From NCBI RefSeq assembly GCF_003390935.1, contig NZ_QNQZ01000007.1, positions 248,001 to 312,000 on the forward strand: a DNA stretch of 64,000 nucleotides, read 5' to 3'. Within the stretch, counting starts at the first letter, position 1. Each line of letters starts with the position of its first letter. The stretch comes from Lewinella sp. IMCC34191. Its GTDB lineage: Bacteria > Bacteroidota > Bacteroidia > Chitinophagales > Saprospiraceae. Of the stretch, positions 8,410 to 16,782 are shown piece by piece. Below the pieces are notes generated by a model that saw only the letters and a program-made list of their open reading frames with translations, did not search any database and was not told the origin of the DNA. The position numbers were made by a program, and so were the translations under genes.

Positions 8410-8525
8410 ATTGGATCGTTTTAAATGTTAGCAATTTGAGTAGTGAACTCACCAATTAATACAAATTGGAGGCTCTATAAGTTGTCCGATTGAAGGTCTC
8501 TATCGGGCATTAGTCTGCAAAGGTA
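8410..8525 (-). promoter_or_regulatory. Promoter and structured leader of the mS38-like gene
   Basis: TACCTTTG (minus, 8518-8525) is a perfect -7 element, with TTTG about 22 bases further upstream as a -33 candidate. The predicted leader of about 100 bases contains two short hairpins, CCAATT/AATTGG (8452-8469) and TGAGT/ACTCA (8437-8451). Such a leader on a ribosomal protein gene suggests autogenous control; this is inference. Confidence 0.5.
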
Positions 8526-8582
8526 AGGTAAAAAGGAATAGATGGGCCAAATCGGCCGTGAATCCCTGCCTTCTCACCCTTC

Positions 8583-9380
8583 TTACTTGGAGGCATTCTG
8601 CAGCAAACGCCCGCATTCCTGAGCCAACAGGCCGGATTCCTCGTTCCGTCCCAGGTTCTCGTACACCTTGGCTAGGGGGCAGACCACGTCGGGATTTCCG
8701 GGCTGCAGCGCATTGGCTTTCTCGAGTCGTTCGGCGGCCCGACCCAGCTGATTGGTTCGGATGGCGAGCTGCGCCAGCGTAATGTATACTTGAGGATTGT
8801 CGGGGTACCGTTCCTCCAGTTCGCGCAGCATCAGAATACCCTTCATGGGATTGTCCGGTGGCGGATTGTCGGTATAGGTGAGCGCCAGGTTTATCCGGTG
8901 CTCGGCGTTATCGGGGTTGAGGCTGATCGCGGCCTGGTAAGCGGCTTCCGCCTCGGCGCTGCAAAACTGCCGCGCCTTGTCGTCAATCCCTTCCTGCTTC
9001 AGGCATAAACTGAAGGTGGTGGCCGTAATGGCCCACGCATCCTCGGTGTTCTGGATCTCGGCGATGCGGGCGGCGTAGGCTCCGGAGATCGCCGGCTGCC
9101 CGGCGCGGTACCACTCGCCGGCCAGTTGCTGGAGCAAGTCTACCCGCAGGCTGTCGTCGTCCTGCCCCTCCAGCCGCGCTTCCAGCGTACTGATGGTAGC
9201 GGCGGCGGCGGGCGACAGATCCGCGTGGGCCTCCCGAATCAGGCTTTCAATACCGGTTGCCTGCACGGGGCCCCGCTGGAAGCCGGCCTCCATCTCGGGC
9301 GGACGCACCGGACAGCCCCAGTAGGTGACCAGCACCAACAGGAGAGCAATTCCGGCGGTAATCCACTGCGTTTTTCGCAT
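8583..9380 (-). CDS. Tetratricopeptide-repeat protein with N-terminal membrane anchor
   Basis: A 265-residue protein with one N-terminal hydrophobic segment (residues 8-23) ending in TYWGC. The cysteine could be a lipidation site, but the box is imperfect. The rest is helical with at least three TPR-like units in the second half (AYQAAISLNPDNAEHRINLA, PDNPQVYITLAQLAI, ALQPGNPDVVCPLAKVY), a scaffold for protein contacts. The ATG follows the HU stop codon directly (TAG-ATG), so the two are surely cotranscribed and perhaps translationally coupled. No specific partner can be named. Confidence 0.78.
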   Translation of the reverse strand: MRKTQWITAGIALLLVLVTYWGCPVRPPEMEAGFQRGPVQATGIESLIREAHADLSPAAAATISTLEARLEGQDDDSLRVDLLQQLAGEWYRAGQPAISGAYAARIAEIQNTEDAWAITATTFSLCLKQEGIDDKARQFCSAEAEAAYQAAISLNPDNAEHRINLALTYTDNPPPDNPMKGILMLRELEERYPDNPQVYITLAQLAIRTNQLGRAAERLEKANALQPGNPDVVCPLAKVYENLGRNEESGLLAQECGRLLQNASK

Positions 9381-9695
9381 CTAGTCGTAATCACTTTCGT
9401 CATCGGGCAGGCTAGACACCTTATCCTTGACCTGCTCCACGAAAATTTTGGCCGGTTTGAAGGCCGGAATGTAGTGCTCGGGAATTTCAATCGCCCGGTT
9501 CTCCTGAATATGGCGACCGATCTTCTTGGCGCGCTTCTTTACGACAAAGGACCCGAACCCACGTATGTAAACGTTCTCTCCTTCGGCCAGGCTTCCCTTT
9601 ACTTCCTTGAAAAAACTCTCCAGGGATACCAGAACATCGACTTTCGCGATGCCTGTCTTGTCGGCAATATTTGCCACTAAATCAGCTTTTCTCAT
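9381..9695 (-). CDS. HU/IHF family DNA-binding protein
   Basis: A 104-residue nucleoid protein of the HU/IHF fold. It opens MRKADLVANIADKTG, as the family does, followed by the dimerisation helices, the beta-arm entry RGFGSFVVKKRA (residues about 45-56), and a C-terminal helix extended by an acidic tail (DDESDYD). It bends DNA as a dimer. The ATG at 9695 has a -7 element 41 bases upstream. The TPR gene follows without a gap. Confidence 0.93.
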   Translation of the reverse strand: MRKADLVANIADKTGIAKVDVLVSLESFFKEVKGSLAEGENVYIRGFGSFVVKKRAKKIGRHIQENRAIEIPEHYIPAFKPAKIFVEQVKDKVSSLPDDESDYD

Positions 9696-9736
9696 TCTGT
9701 AGTTTTTGTTCCCTTAACGGGTTATCAAAAGCGGTG

Positions 9737-9744
9737 CAAATATC
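9737..9744 (-). promoter_or_regulatory. Putative -7 promoter element for the HU gene
   Basis: Minus strand GATATTTG followed by C, one mismatch from TAnnTTTG. A TTG lies about 22 bases further upstream, acceptable for a Bacteroidota -33 element. The predicted leader is about 35 bases. Confidence 0.5.
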
Positions 9745-9902
9745 TGCTTTTTCTGCGGGTTTTGCCCAATTATAAAAACTATTTCTTTTAAAATCAGTCA
9801 CTTACAAAATTGACCTTCCCGTTACCGGACTTTCGTGGGAGTGGTCTATACCTCCGTTCCGGGAGTGAATACGGGTGTTAGCGCGCCCTGGCCTTTTCCT
9901 CC

Positions 9903-9910
9903 TATATTCG
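9903..9910 (+). promoter_or_regulatory. Putative -7 promoter element for yicC
   Basis: TATATTCG followed by C, one mismatch from TAnnTTTG, ends 21 bases before the ATG at 9932. This supports that ATG over the upstream GTG at 9875, which lies before the promoter. Confidence 0.45.
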
Positions 9911-9931
9911 CACCTTCCGAAAATCCCACCC

Positions 9932-10825
9932 ATGCTCTTATCCATGACCGGTTACGGTCGCGCCAGTCGCACCGAAGGCGGCAAAACCTACACCGCCGAA
10001 ATACGAGCCCTCAACAGCAAGCAGAGCGACCTGCGGCTGCGCACCAATCTCAACTTGCAGGCCCACGAGATGGAGCTCCGCAAGTTGGTCCTGGCCGCAA
10101 CCAAGCGCGGCAAGGTGGAAATGTCGGTCGATATAGATGACGAAACCGGGTCCCAAAAAGTAAAGGTCGACCTGCCCCTGCTTTCGGCCATCAGCCAGGA
10201 GGTGTACTTCCGGCTCAACAGCCACGGCAGCCGACCACTACCCGAACACACCATGGACGGCCTGGTGCCGGCACTGCTCCGTACGCCCGGCATCATCGAA
10301 TCGGGTGCCGGTCAGTTGGTCGACAATGACTGGGATCACTTGCAGGCTACCGTTGCGGATGCCCTGGACCGCCTGTTGGCTTACCGGACCCAGGAAGGTG
10401 ACGCGCTCTCCGGCGATTTAAGCGGCAGCGTGCGGGAGATCCTTGACCTGCTAAGCCGGGTAGACGACTACAGCGAGCAGCGGATCTCCGCGGTGCGGGA
10501 ACGTATGGAGCGCCATCTCGCGGACTATCTCGGACGGGCCAACGTAGACAAAAATCGCTACGAACAGGAAGTGCTGTTCTATCTGGAAAAGATGGACATC
10601 AACGAGGAGAAGGTCAGATTGGCCCAGAACTGCGAGTACTTCCTCGAAATTCTGAACAACGAGGACGACGTGAAGGGGCGTAAGCTCGTATTCATCAGCC
10701 AGGAGATGGGGCGGGAGATAAACACCCTGGGAGCGAAATCATACTCCGCCGATCTGCAGAAACTGGTCGTTAACATGAAGGAGAACCTCGAAATGATCAA
10801 AGAACAGCTTGCGAATGTTGCCTGA
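9932..10825 (+). CDS. yicC: YicC/YloC family endoribonuclease
   Basis: A 297-residue YicC-family protein; E. coli and Bacillus members are reported endoribonucleases. Seen: the hallmark opening MLLSMTGYGRA, the N-terminal domain with ALNSKQSDLRLR, and the highly conserved C-terminal DUF1732 part with RYEQEVLFYLEKMDINEEKVRL split over about residues 207-230, then FISQEMGREINTLGAKS. The frame is open back to a GTG at 9875, but the family start and the -7 element support the ATG at 9932. It overlaps gmk by 11 bases, a yicC-gmk pairing common in bacteria. Confidence 0.92.
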   Translation: MLLSMTGYGRASRTEGGKTYTAEIRALNSKQSDLRLRTNLNLQAHEMELRKLVLAATKRGKVEMSVDIDDETGSQKVKVDLPLLSAISQEVYFRLNSHGSRPLPEHTMDGLVPALLRTPGIIESGAGQLVDNDWDHLQATVADALDRLLAYRTQEGDALSGDLSGSVREILDLLSRVDDYSEQRISAVRERMERHLADYLGRANVDKNRYEQEVLFYLEKMDINEEKVRLAQNCEYFLEILNNEDDVKGRKLVFISQEMGREINTLGAKSYSADLQKLVVNMKENLEMIKEQLANVA

Positions 10826-11396
10826 GCCGCCCCACGGTAAACTCCTCATTTTTACGGCTCCGTCGGGGGCGGGCAAGACCACGATCGTGCGCCACCTGCT
10901 CAAGAAATACGGTGAACTCGCCTTCAGCGTTTCAGCCACCACCCGTCCGCCCCGCCCCGGGGAGGAAGACGGCGTGGACTACCACTTCCTCAGCCGCAAG
11001 GAATTCGCGCGCCGCGTAGAGGCCGGTGCCTTTGTCGAATACGAGGAAGTGTATCCGGGTCGCTTCTACGGAACGCTCCACTCAGAGGTCCACCGGATCT
11101 GGGAAGCCGGTCGCACCGTCGTTTTCGACATCGAAGTGAAGGGCGCCACGACAATCAAGCGGCAGTATCCGGAGGATAGCCTGGCCGTTTTCGTATCCCC
11201 CCCGACCCGGGAGGTGCTCTTCCAGCGCCTGCGCGACCGGAGCACCGAAGACGAAGAAAGCCTACGCGTCCGCATTGAGCGGGCGGGGGTAGAGCTGGGT
11301 TACGCCGATTCCTTTGACCGGATACTCGTCAACGACGACCTGCCCACCGCGCTGGCGGAGGCGGAACTCGTCACGCGTGAGTTTCTAGCGGACTAA
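10815..11396 (+). CDS. gmk: Guanylate kinase
   Basis: Guanylate kinase phosphorylates GMP to GDP with ATP. Seen: P-loop APSGAGKTT near residue 15, SATTRPPRPGE with the GMP-binding arginines near 40, GVDYHFLSRKEF near 53, GRFYGT near 79, DIEVKGA near 102, and the lid RLRDRSTEDEES. The ATG at 10815 overlaps the end of yicC; an upstream TTG at 10809 is possible but less likely. The length of 193 residues is normal. Its last bases overlap the convergent lipoprotein gene. Confidence 0.96.
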   Translation: MLPEPPHGKLLIFTAPSGAGKTTIVRHLLKKYGELAFSVSATTRPPRPGEEDGVDYHFLSRKEFARRVEAGAFVEYEEVYPGRFYGTLHSEVHRIWEAGRTVVFDIEVKGATTIKRQYPEDSLAVFVSPPTREVLFQRLRDRSTEDEESLRVRIERAGVELGYADSFDRILVNDDLPTALAEAELVTREFLAD

Positions 11397-11926
11397 ATCT
11401 TGCGCCCGCCGACCACCCGGCCCCGGCGTTCCTCCTGCCGGAGTCGCTTGAGGGGGATCAGCAGGCTGGCAAATGCGTCCGCGCTGCTTACCCGCCACTC
11501 GCGGCCGGCATACGTGATAATGCCACTGTCCCGTTCCCAGTCACTGGCCAATAGGGTGTAGCGGTCACCGTTCTTAGGGTTAGGACCGAACACCAGGAAA
11601 TTATCGCTGTCATCCTCGAAGGAGATGGCTATCCGCTGCGTCTTCGGGCTGAAGGTGAAGACGCCGGGGGTATTCCGCCGGAATACGACCTGCTCGATGT
11701 CTCGCCCATTGATGACCCGTACCGTACCGTTGCGGATCTGCGAGTTTCCGCTCCGTAGTTCCCGTTGCAGGATCACATCCTCGGAAAGGTAAAACTGGAT
11801 GCGCCGAAGGTCCTCTTCTCCCCAGTTCTGCTCCTCGTAGAGGCGCTGCGTGAAGGGGCTCAATTTGGGCCCGCAGGAGGTAAAACAGAGCACGGTAAGG
11901 GAAAGTAGCGTAAGGATTCGGATCAT
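11393..11926 (-). CDS. Conserved hypothetical lipoprotein
   Basis: A 177-residue protein with a clear lipoprotein signal (MIRILTLLSLTVLCFTSC, Cys18). The mature part is beta-rich (GTVRVINGRDIEQVVFRR, YTLLASDWERDSGIITYAGREWRVSS) and ends in a very basic tail, RRGRVVGGRK. I do not recognise a characterised family, though similar small lipoproteins are frequent in Bacteroidota. The ATG at 11926 lies about 40 bases downstream of the shared promoter-like element at 11965-11985. The stop overlaps gmk. Confidence 0.75.
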   Translation of the reverse strand: MIRILTLLSLTVLCFTSCGPKLSPFTQRLYEEQNWGEEDLRRIQFYLSEDVILQRELRSGNSQIRNGTVRVINGRDIEQVVFRRNTPGVFTFSPKTQRIAISFEDDSDNFLVFGPNPKNGDRYTLLASDWERDSGIITYAGREWRVSSADAFASLLIPLKRLRQEERRGRVVGGRKI

Positions 11927-11964
11927 AATTGGCCATCGGCTGCTGGTGATCTATAATACGCCGG

Positions 11965-11985
11965 GCGGCGGAGCGCAGGTGTAAT
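11965..11985 (-). promoter_or_regulatory. Shared promoter-like element upstream of the lipoprotein gene
   Basis: On the minus strand it contains CACCTGCGCTCCGCCGC, matching the elements at 427-446 and 29893-29913 in sequence, orientation and distance to the start codon (about 38 bases). Confidence 0.35.
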
Positions 11986-12007
11986 GCGCGTCGGGATTAA
12001 GCCAAGT

Positions 12008-12451
12008 TTAACGCCGCGTCCGAAAAAAGGTCGTCATCACTTCCGCGCATTCATCGTGCAGGACGCCGAACTCCAGTTTGGTCTTCGGATGCAGCAGTTC
12101 CCTGCCGAAGCGCATGAAGCCCCGCTTGTCGTCGCTGGCGCCATACACGAGTCTGCTGAGTTGGGCCCACGCCTGCGCTCCGGCGCACATCGGACAGGGC
12201 TCCAGGGTAACGTACAGTGTACAGTCCCGAAGGTATTTGTCTCCGAGGTGGTTAGCCGCCGCGGTAAGGGCGATGATCTCGGCGTGGGCGGTTACGTCAT
12301 TTAGCCGTTCCGTCTGGTTATGGCCACGGGCAATGATGCGGCCATTGGAGACCACTACCGCTCCAACGGGAATTTCCCCGATGGTCGCCGCCAGTCGCGC
12401 CTGGGCAAGGGCCTGCCGCATGAAGTACGCATCGTCGTACACCTCAAGCAT
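12008..12451 (-). CDS. tadA: tRNA-specific adenosine deaminase TadA
   Basis: A 147-residue zinc deaminase that converts A34 of tRNA-Arg(ACG) to inosine. Seen: HAE with His56 as zinc ligand and Glu58 as proton shuttle, EPCPMC with Cys86 and Cys89 as zinc ligands, the N-terminal segment EIPVGAVVV, and a C-terminal helix. Related guanine/cytosine deaminases share the fold, but length and motifs fit TadA. The ATG at 12451 lies inside the end of the upstream glycosyltransferase gene (8-base overlap), so translation is probably coupled. Confidence 0.9.
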   Translation of the reverse strand: MLEVYDDAYFMRQALAQARLAATIGEIPVGAVVVSNGRIIARGHNQTERLNDVTAHAEIIALTAAANHLGDKYLRDCTLYVTLEPCPMCAGAQAWAQLSRLVYGASDDKRGFMRFGRELLHPKTKLEFGVLHDECAEVMTTFFRTRR

Positions 12452-13397
12452 CGAGCACCGTTTCTACCAGGTAAAGGTTGCGGTCGGGGTTGGAGCGGGC
12501 AACCAGTTCCGCCAGGAATCCCGTTACGAACAGGATCGTACCCATCACCATGGTCGTCAGGCTGATGTAGAACCACGGGTTGTTCGTCACCAACACCATG
12601 GGCATATTGTTGGCCAGGGCGTACACCTTGGTGGTGCCGATCACGATCGAGGAGATCAACCCGATCAGAAACATGATCGTGCCGATCGTTCCGAAGAGGT
12701 GCATCGGCCGCTTACCGAATTTACCCACGAACATCAGGGAGAGGAGATCTAGAAAGCCCGTTACCAGACGGCTGAGCCCGAATTTGGAAGTCCCGTACTT
12801 TCGGGGGCGGTGCTCCACTACCTTCTCGCCAATATTGCGGAAGCCGGCCCACTTCGCCAGGAGGGGCATGTGGCGGTGCATATCGCCGTACACCTCAATC
12901 GACTTGATCACGTTGCGCCGGTAGCTTTTCAGGCCGCAGTTGAAATCGTGCAGCCGAATGCCGCTTACCCTTCTTGTCACGTAATTGAAAAACTTGGAAG
13001 GCAGGGTCTTGCCGATCGGGTCCTGCCGGTTCTTCTTCCAGCCCGATACCACGTCGTAGCCATCCTCCTTGATCATACGGTACAGGGCGGGTATTTCGTC
13101 GGGGCTGTCCTGCAGGTCTGCATCCATGGTGATGATCACGTCCCCGCTCGCGTACTGAAAGCCGACGTTAAGGGCCGGGCTTTTTCCGTAATTGCGCTGA
13201 AACTTGATGCCCTTCAGGCAGTCGTTGGCGGCGGCGAGCTCCGTAATAACGCGCCAGCTGTCGTCGGTACTTCCGTCATCGACCAGCCATACTTCGTAGC
13301 TGAAATCGTGGGCCTGCATCACCCGGTCGATCCAGGAGGTAAGCTCCGGGAGCGACTCCTGCTCGTTGAATAAGGGAACGACTACGCTGATGTCCAT
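12444..13397 (-). CDS. Glycosyltransferase family 2, polyprenyl-phosphate glycosyltransferase type
   Basis: A 317-residue membrane GT2 enzyme of the DPMS/GtrB type, which moves a sugar from a nucleotide donor to undecaprenyl phosphate for envelope glycosylation. Seen: VVPLFNEQESL at the start, DDGS at 40-43, the metal-binding DADLQD at 92-97, KSRR-type basic segments after 160, and two C-terminal transmembrane helices (about 232-258 and 278-304). ATG at 13397, overlapping the dihydroorotase-like gene by 16 bases and tadA by 8, a tightly packed operon. Donor sugar unknown. Confidence 0.9.
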   Translation of the reverse strand: MDISVVVPLFNEQESLPELTSWIDRVMQAHDFSYEVWLVDDGSTDDSWRVITELAAANDCLKGIKFQRNYGKSPALNVGFQYASGDVIITMDADLQDSPDEIPALYRMIKEDGYDVVSGWKKNRQDPIGKTLPSKFFNYVTRRVSGIRLHDFNCGLKSYRRNVIKSIEVYGDMHRHMPLLAKWAGFRNIGEKVVEHRPRKYGTSKFGLSRLVTGFLDLLSLMFVGKFGKRPMHLFGTIGTIMFLIGLISSIVIGTTKVYALANNMPMVLVTNNPWFYISLTTMVMGTILFVTGFLAELVARSNPDRNLYLVETVLDA

Positions 13398-14650
13398 AGG
13401 CGGTCGTTGTTCACCGTTCCCAGAATCATGCCGGGAAGGTCGCGGTCGAGCAGGGGGCTGTTACGGGTTTTTCCCCGCAGATCGGCTTGCGTGAAGCGTT
13501 CGGTACCCGTAGTGGCGAAGAGGGTGAGGGCAGCTGCCTCTCCGGGAGCGATGCGGACGGGCTCCAGTCCCAGCAAGCCCCTCGGCCCGGAGGTGAATGC
13601 CGCGATCAGCCGATCGAGTTCATCCTCGCCATCCACCCAGGCTAATTGCTGCCGGAAGGCGGTTTCCAGTCCGAGCGCGCCGAAAGCGGCATAGCTGAAT
13701 TCCAGGTCCTTTTCCTCGCGGTGGAGCGCCCGGTGGTTGCTTGCCACCGCCGTAATGGTTCCGTCCAGCACCCCCTGTCGCAGGGCACGCCGGTCTTCCT
13801 CGCCGCGGATGGGGGGAAGTACTTTGAAGTTGGGGTCGAAACCCTGGAGTTCTTCCTCGGTAAAGCTCAGGTGGTGCGCGCCGACCGTGCAACCCGTTAG
13901 CCCCGTTGGGTCGGTGCCATAATCCTGGATCAAGCGGAGCGATTCCGCACTCGAGATCAGGTGCAACAGCAGCCGGCCACCGGTGTAGGTAAGGATACTA
14001 AGGGCACGACGTAACGGAATGGTTTCACACATGGTCGGAATACCCCGCAGGCCCAACTGAACGCTGGTGTTTCCTTCGTGCATCTGTCCGTCTTCTGCCA
14101 GATCGCTGTCGTACGGACTTTCTATGATCAGGCCACCGAAGCCTTTGCTGTATTCGAGGCCCCGCTTCAGCAGGCTGCCGGCAAGCGATCGTCCGGGGCC
14201 GTCGGTAAAGGCCACGGCACCGGCTTCGTTGAGTTCCATCATCCCGGTCAGGTCTCGGCCGTCGGTATCGTGACTCAGCGCTGCCAGGGGGAGAAGATGA
14301 ACCGCGCTTCCCTGATTACGGCTACGGAGGTACGCCATATCCGCAACCGTTTGCCGCACGGGCACGGTGTTGGGTAGTACGGCTACGGCCACGTATCCCC
14401 CCGCCCGTGCGGAGGCGACCAGGCTGTCGATATCCTCCCTCTCCTCATGACCGGGGTCACCGAGGTAAGCGCCTATGTCCACGAATCCGGGGGCTAACCG
14501 GGCGCCCTCCCGGTGAAAAACCTCCTCGCCCTCGCCGGCTTCCAAGCCTGCCTCGATTTCCTTGATTGTTCCGGATTCGATCCGCACGTCCACCGTTTTT
14601 CGGTGAAAGGGACTGTTAGGGTCGGTGATGGTTACTGAGCGGAGGAGCAT
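13382..14650 (-). CDS. Dihydroorotase-like protein lacking metal ligands (pseudo-enzyme)
   Basis: A 422-residue amidohydrolase-fold protein aligned end to end with class I dihydroorotase, which closes carbamoyl aspartate to dihydroorotate in pyrimidine synthesis. Retained: GFVDI at 55-59, ED at 72-73, VLPNT at 91-95, His230, and HREEKDLEFSYAAFG near 310. Lost: the HxH metal pair is Gly60/Tyr62, the substrate Arg is Gly64, the His-Cys-Glu segment is ESP (177-179), and the late catalytic Asp is Asn305. It is therefore probably inactive as a hydrolase, perhaps a scaffold for aspartate carbamoyltransferase. ATG at 14650 right behind a perfect -7 element. Confidence 0.85.
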   Translation of the reverse strand: MLLRSVTITDPNSPFHRKTVDVRIESGTIKEIEAGLEAGEGEEVFHREGARLAPGFVDIGAYLGDPGHEEREDIDSLVASARAGGYVAVAVLPNTVPVRQTVADMAYLRSRNQGSAVHLLPLAALSHDTDGRDLTGMMELNEAGAVAFTDGPGRSLAGSLLKRGLEYSKGFGGLIIESPYDSDLAEDGQMHEGNTSVQLGLRGIPTMCETIPLRRALSILTYTGGRLLLHLISSAESLRLIQDYGTDPTGLTGCTVGAHHLSFTEEELQGFDPNFKVLPPIRGEEDRRALRQGVLDGTITAVASNHRALHREEKDLEFSYAAFGALGLETAFRQQLAWVDGEDELDRLIAAFTSGPRGLLGLEPVRIAPGEAAALTLFATTGTERFTQADLRGKTRNSPLLDRDLPGMILGTVNNDRLWTSA

Positions 14651-14657
14651 GGCGGGG

Positions 14658-14665
14658 CAAAGGTA
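14658..14665 (-). promoter_or_regulatory. Putative -7 promoter element for the dihydroorotase-like gene
   Basis: Minus strand TACCTTTG followed by C, a perfect consensus match, only seven bases before the ATG at 14650. Suggests a leaderless or near-leaderless transcript. Confidence 0.5.
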
Positions 14666-14725
14666 TCATTTAGCCATAAATCGCATAATCCTTCCGGCCC
14701 GGAGCTTTAGCCGACCGTCCGGTCG

Positions 14726-16744
14726 TTACACTTTCCAAAACCGGAGGACCAGTGCTTCCGCCAGTAGGAAAAGGAGTGTCGCCCAGATAAAGTAACGCCA
14801 GAGCGGCTTGCCTTCGGTCCGCTCGCGAATATCACTGACGAGGGCCGCCTGGGAGTCGGCATCGAGCACCGTAACCGCGGGAATGTCCTGCAGGTCACCT
14901 TCCGTCGAATAGTTCAGATCGGATTCCGTGCGGTCGTAATTGAAGGCGAAGGATTCCACGGTTTCCTCGTCGATGACCAGTTCGTAAACCCCAGCTTCCG
15001 GCACCTGACCGCCGAGGCTGAGGGCGACGCGGCCGCCGATGACACGCTGCTGCGGAATGAATTCCCCGCCGGGCCCCCTGAGCTTGTATACGATCTCCGC
15101 TGATGATTGGCGTCGGCTGGTTTCCACCACTTCGTCCCGACCGATGACGTAGGCCAGGGGCCGCCGGCGCCCGCTGCTGATCCCCATTTTGTAGAGCATG
15201 GGTATGAATACTTCGGCGTTCAGCGCAATGTTATTGACTTGGGGGTCGAGGGGTGCGGAACTCAGATACAGGTTACCATCGCCGCTGCTATACTTGGCCA
15301 GTGCCGTACTTCCGTCACGGTAAGTAAGCAATGCCTCCTGGCCGCGGTTTCCGTAGCGGGTAAGCGGATAGTTACCCTGCGAAGAAGGCAGGTTGAGGGC
15401 GCTCTGCCGCTCCTGGAACACATTCTGGAAAATGAACTCCTCATCGTTCAGTCCGCTGACCTCCCGCTGGCGCTCCTCGTAAGCTTGCAATTCGTCGGCG
15501 GGTAGCACGGAAAGGAAGTTATTATAAGTCGTCAGATCGGCATTAGCGGGCGGGAAGAGCAGGACGTTACCTCCGCCGTTGATGTATTGCCGGAGCTGTT
15601 CTCCCAGTCCGCTGGCAATGGAAGGCAGGTCGGTCAGGATGAGCAGATCGTAGTTCCCCAGGTTCCCGTAGTCTATATTTTGAGCGGTAACCTCCGTAGC
15701 CTGGAAAACCGCCAGCTGGAGGGCGGCACTCAGATTGCGGTCGCTGCTATTGTCTCCGTCGATGTGCAGTACCCGAACCCGGTCAATGGTCCGGAAGGCC
15801 AACTCGTATACATCGTCAAACTCTACTGGGTAGTCGGTAATACGCAACTGGGCGGATCCGGAACCAGGCTGGCTGATGTTTAGATAGACACTGTCTATCA
15901 CGTTCCCACCGGCGGGAATGCGCAGGGTCCCTTCCGGTTTGCTTTGACCCTTGTAGCTGCTGCTCAACCGGACGTTATCCAAATCTTCGTCACCGTAATT
16001 CCTGACCCGGACCAGCAGCAAGTTATTCTGGTTAAGTTGGGGAACCGGCGCATCGAACCAGGCCGAATCGATGGCCACGTTCCGCTCCTGCACGGCTTTT
16101 AAAGGGACCAGGTTGACGGACAAGGTGCTGTCGGCTTGTTCCAGGTCGGTGATGTTCCGCTGGAAGTCGGAAATCATGTATACGATCCGGTTTTCCGCGT
16201 TACCGGTAGTCAAAACGGAATTCTGGCGCGCCAGCACCCGGCTGAGGAGTCGACTTTCCGGGCCGACGCGTATTTCCTCGATGGCATCCAACGCCTCCTG
16301 TTTTCCTACGAGCCGTTGGTTTCGGCCGCTAAAAGCATTCGTGAGCACCTGGAAACGGTCTTCCGGTCCGTACGCTTCCACGATGTCCCGGGCGCGGTCG
16401 CGAGCTACCTGCAAAAGGGGGGCGCGGTCGCTTTCGGCGGCCATGCTGAAGCTATTGTCGACGTAGATGCTGACCGCTTTGCTTCCCTGCAGGACGCCTT
16501 CCTCCAGCGGAATGAAGGGTTGGGCAAAGGCCAGAACCAACGCAATTACCGCCAGGCACCGTAGCAGCAGGACCAGCAAATTGCGCAGCCGGCTCCTCAT
16601 GCTGGTTTCCTCTTTCACTTCCCGCAAAAACCGCACGTTACTGAAGTAGACTTTCCGAAACCTCCGGAAATAGAACAGGTGAATGATCACCGGAACGGCA
16701 ACCAAGCCCAGGGCCCATAGAAAGGAAGGAAATAGGAAGGACAT
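14726..16744 (-). CDS. BatA-domain membrane protein with von Willebrand A-like region
   Basis: A 672-residue inner-membrane protein. The N-terminal BatA-type domain has two transmembrane helices (about residues 5-23 and 55-78) with the typical motifs FLWALGLVAVPVIIHLF and RSRLRNLLVLLLRCLA. A vWA-like domain follows, with VDNSFSM near 93 (a MIDAS-type start), and then a long beta-rich periplasmic part. A final helix (about 648-665) anchors the C-terminus. Such proteins are frequent in Bacteroidota, often near aerotolerance or MoxR-type genes, but no MoxR ATPase is nearby here. Function unknown. ATG at 16744; 38 bases downstream of fumC on the same strand. Confidence 0.82.
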   Translation of the reverse strand: MSFLFPSFLWALGLVAVPVIIHLFYFRRFRKVYFSNVRFLREVKEETSMRSRLRNLLVLLLRCLAVIALVLAFAQPFIPLEEGVLQGSKAVSIYVDNSFSMAAESDRAPLLQVARDRARDIVEAYGPEDRFQVLTNAFSGRNQRLVGKQEALDAIEEIRVGPESRLLSRVLARQNSVLTTGNAENRIVYMISDFQRNITDLEQADSTLSVNLVPLKAVQERNVAIDSAWFDAPVPQLNQNNLLLVRVRNYGDEDLDNVRLSSSYKGQSKPEGTLRIPAGGNVIDSVYLNISQPGSGSAQLRITDYPVEFDDVYELAFRTIDRVRVLHIDGDNSSDRNLSAALQLAVFQATEVTAQNIDYGNLGNYDLLILTDLPSIASGLGEQLRQYINGGGNVLLFPPANADLTTYNNFLSVLPADELQAYEERQREVSGLNDEEFIFQNVFQERQSALNLPSSQGNYPLTRYGNRGQEALLTYRDGSTALAKYSSGDGNLYLSSAPLDPQVNNIALNAEVFIPMLYKMGISSGRRRPLAYVIGRDEVVETSRRQSSAEIVYKLRGPGGEFIPQQRVIGGRVALSLGGQVPEAGVYELVIDEETVESFAFNYDRTESDLNYSTEGDLQDIPAVTVLDADSQAALVSDIRERTEGKPLWRYFIWATLLFLLAEALVLRFWKV

Positions 16745-16782
16745 GGTTAGTACGGTAGTAATCAGTAGGTTGGGCTAAGGGA

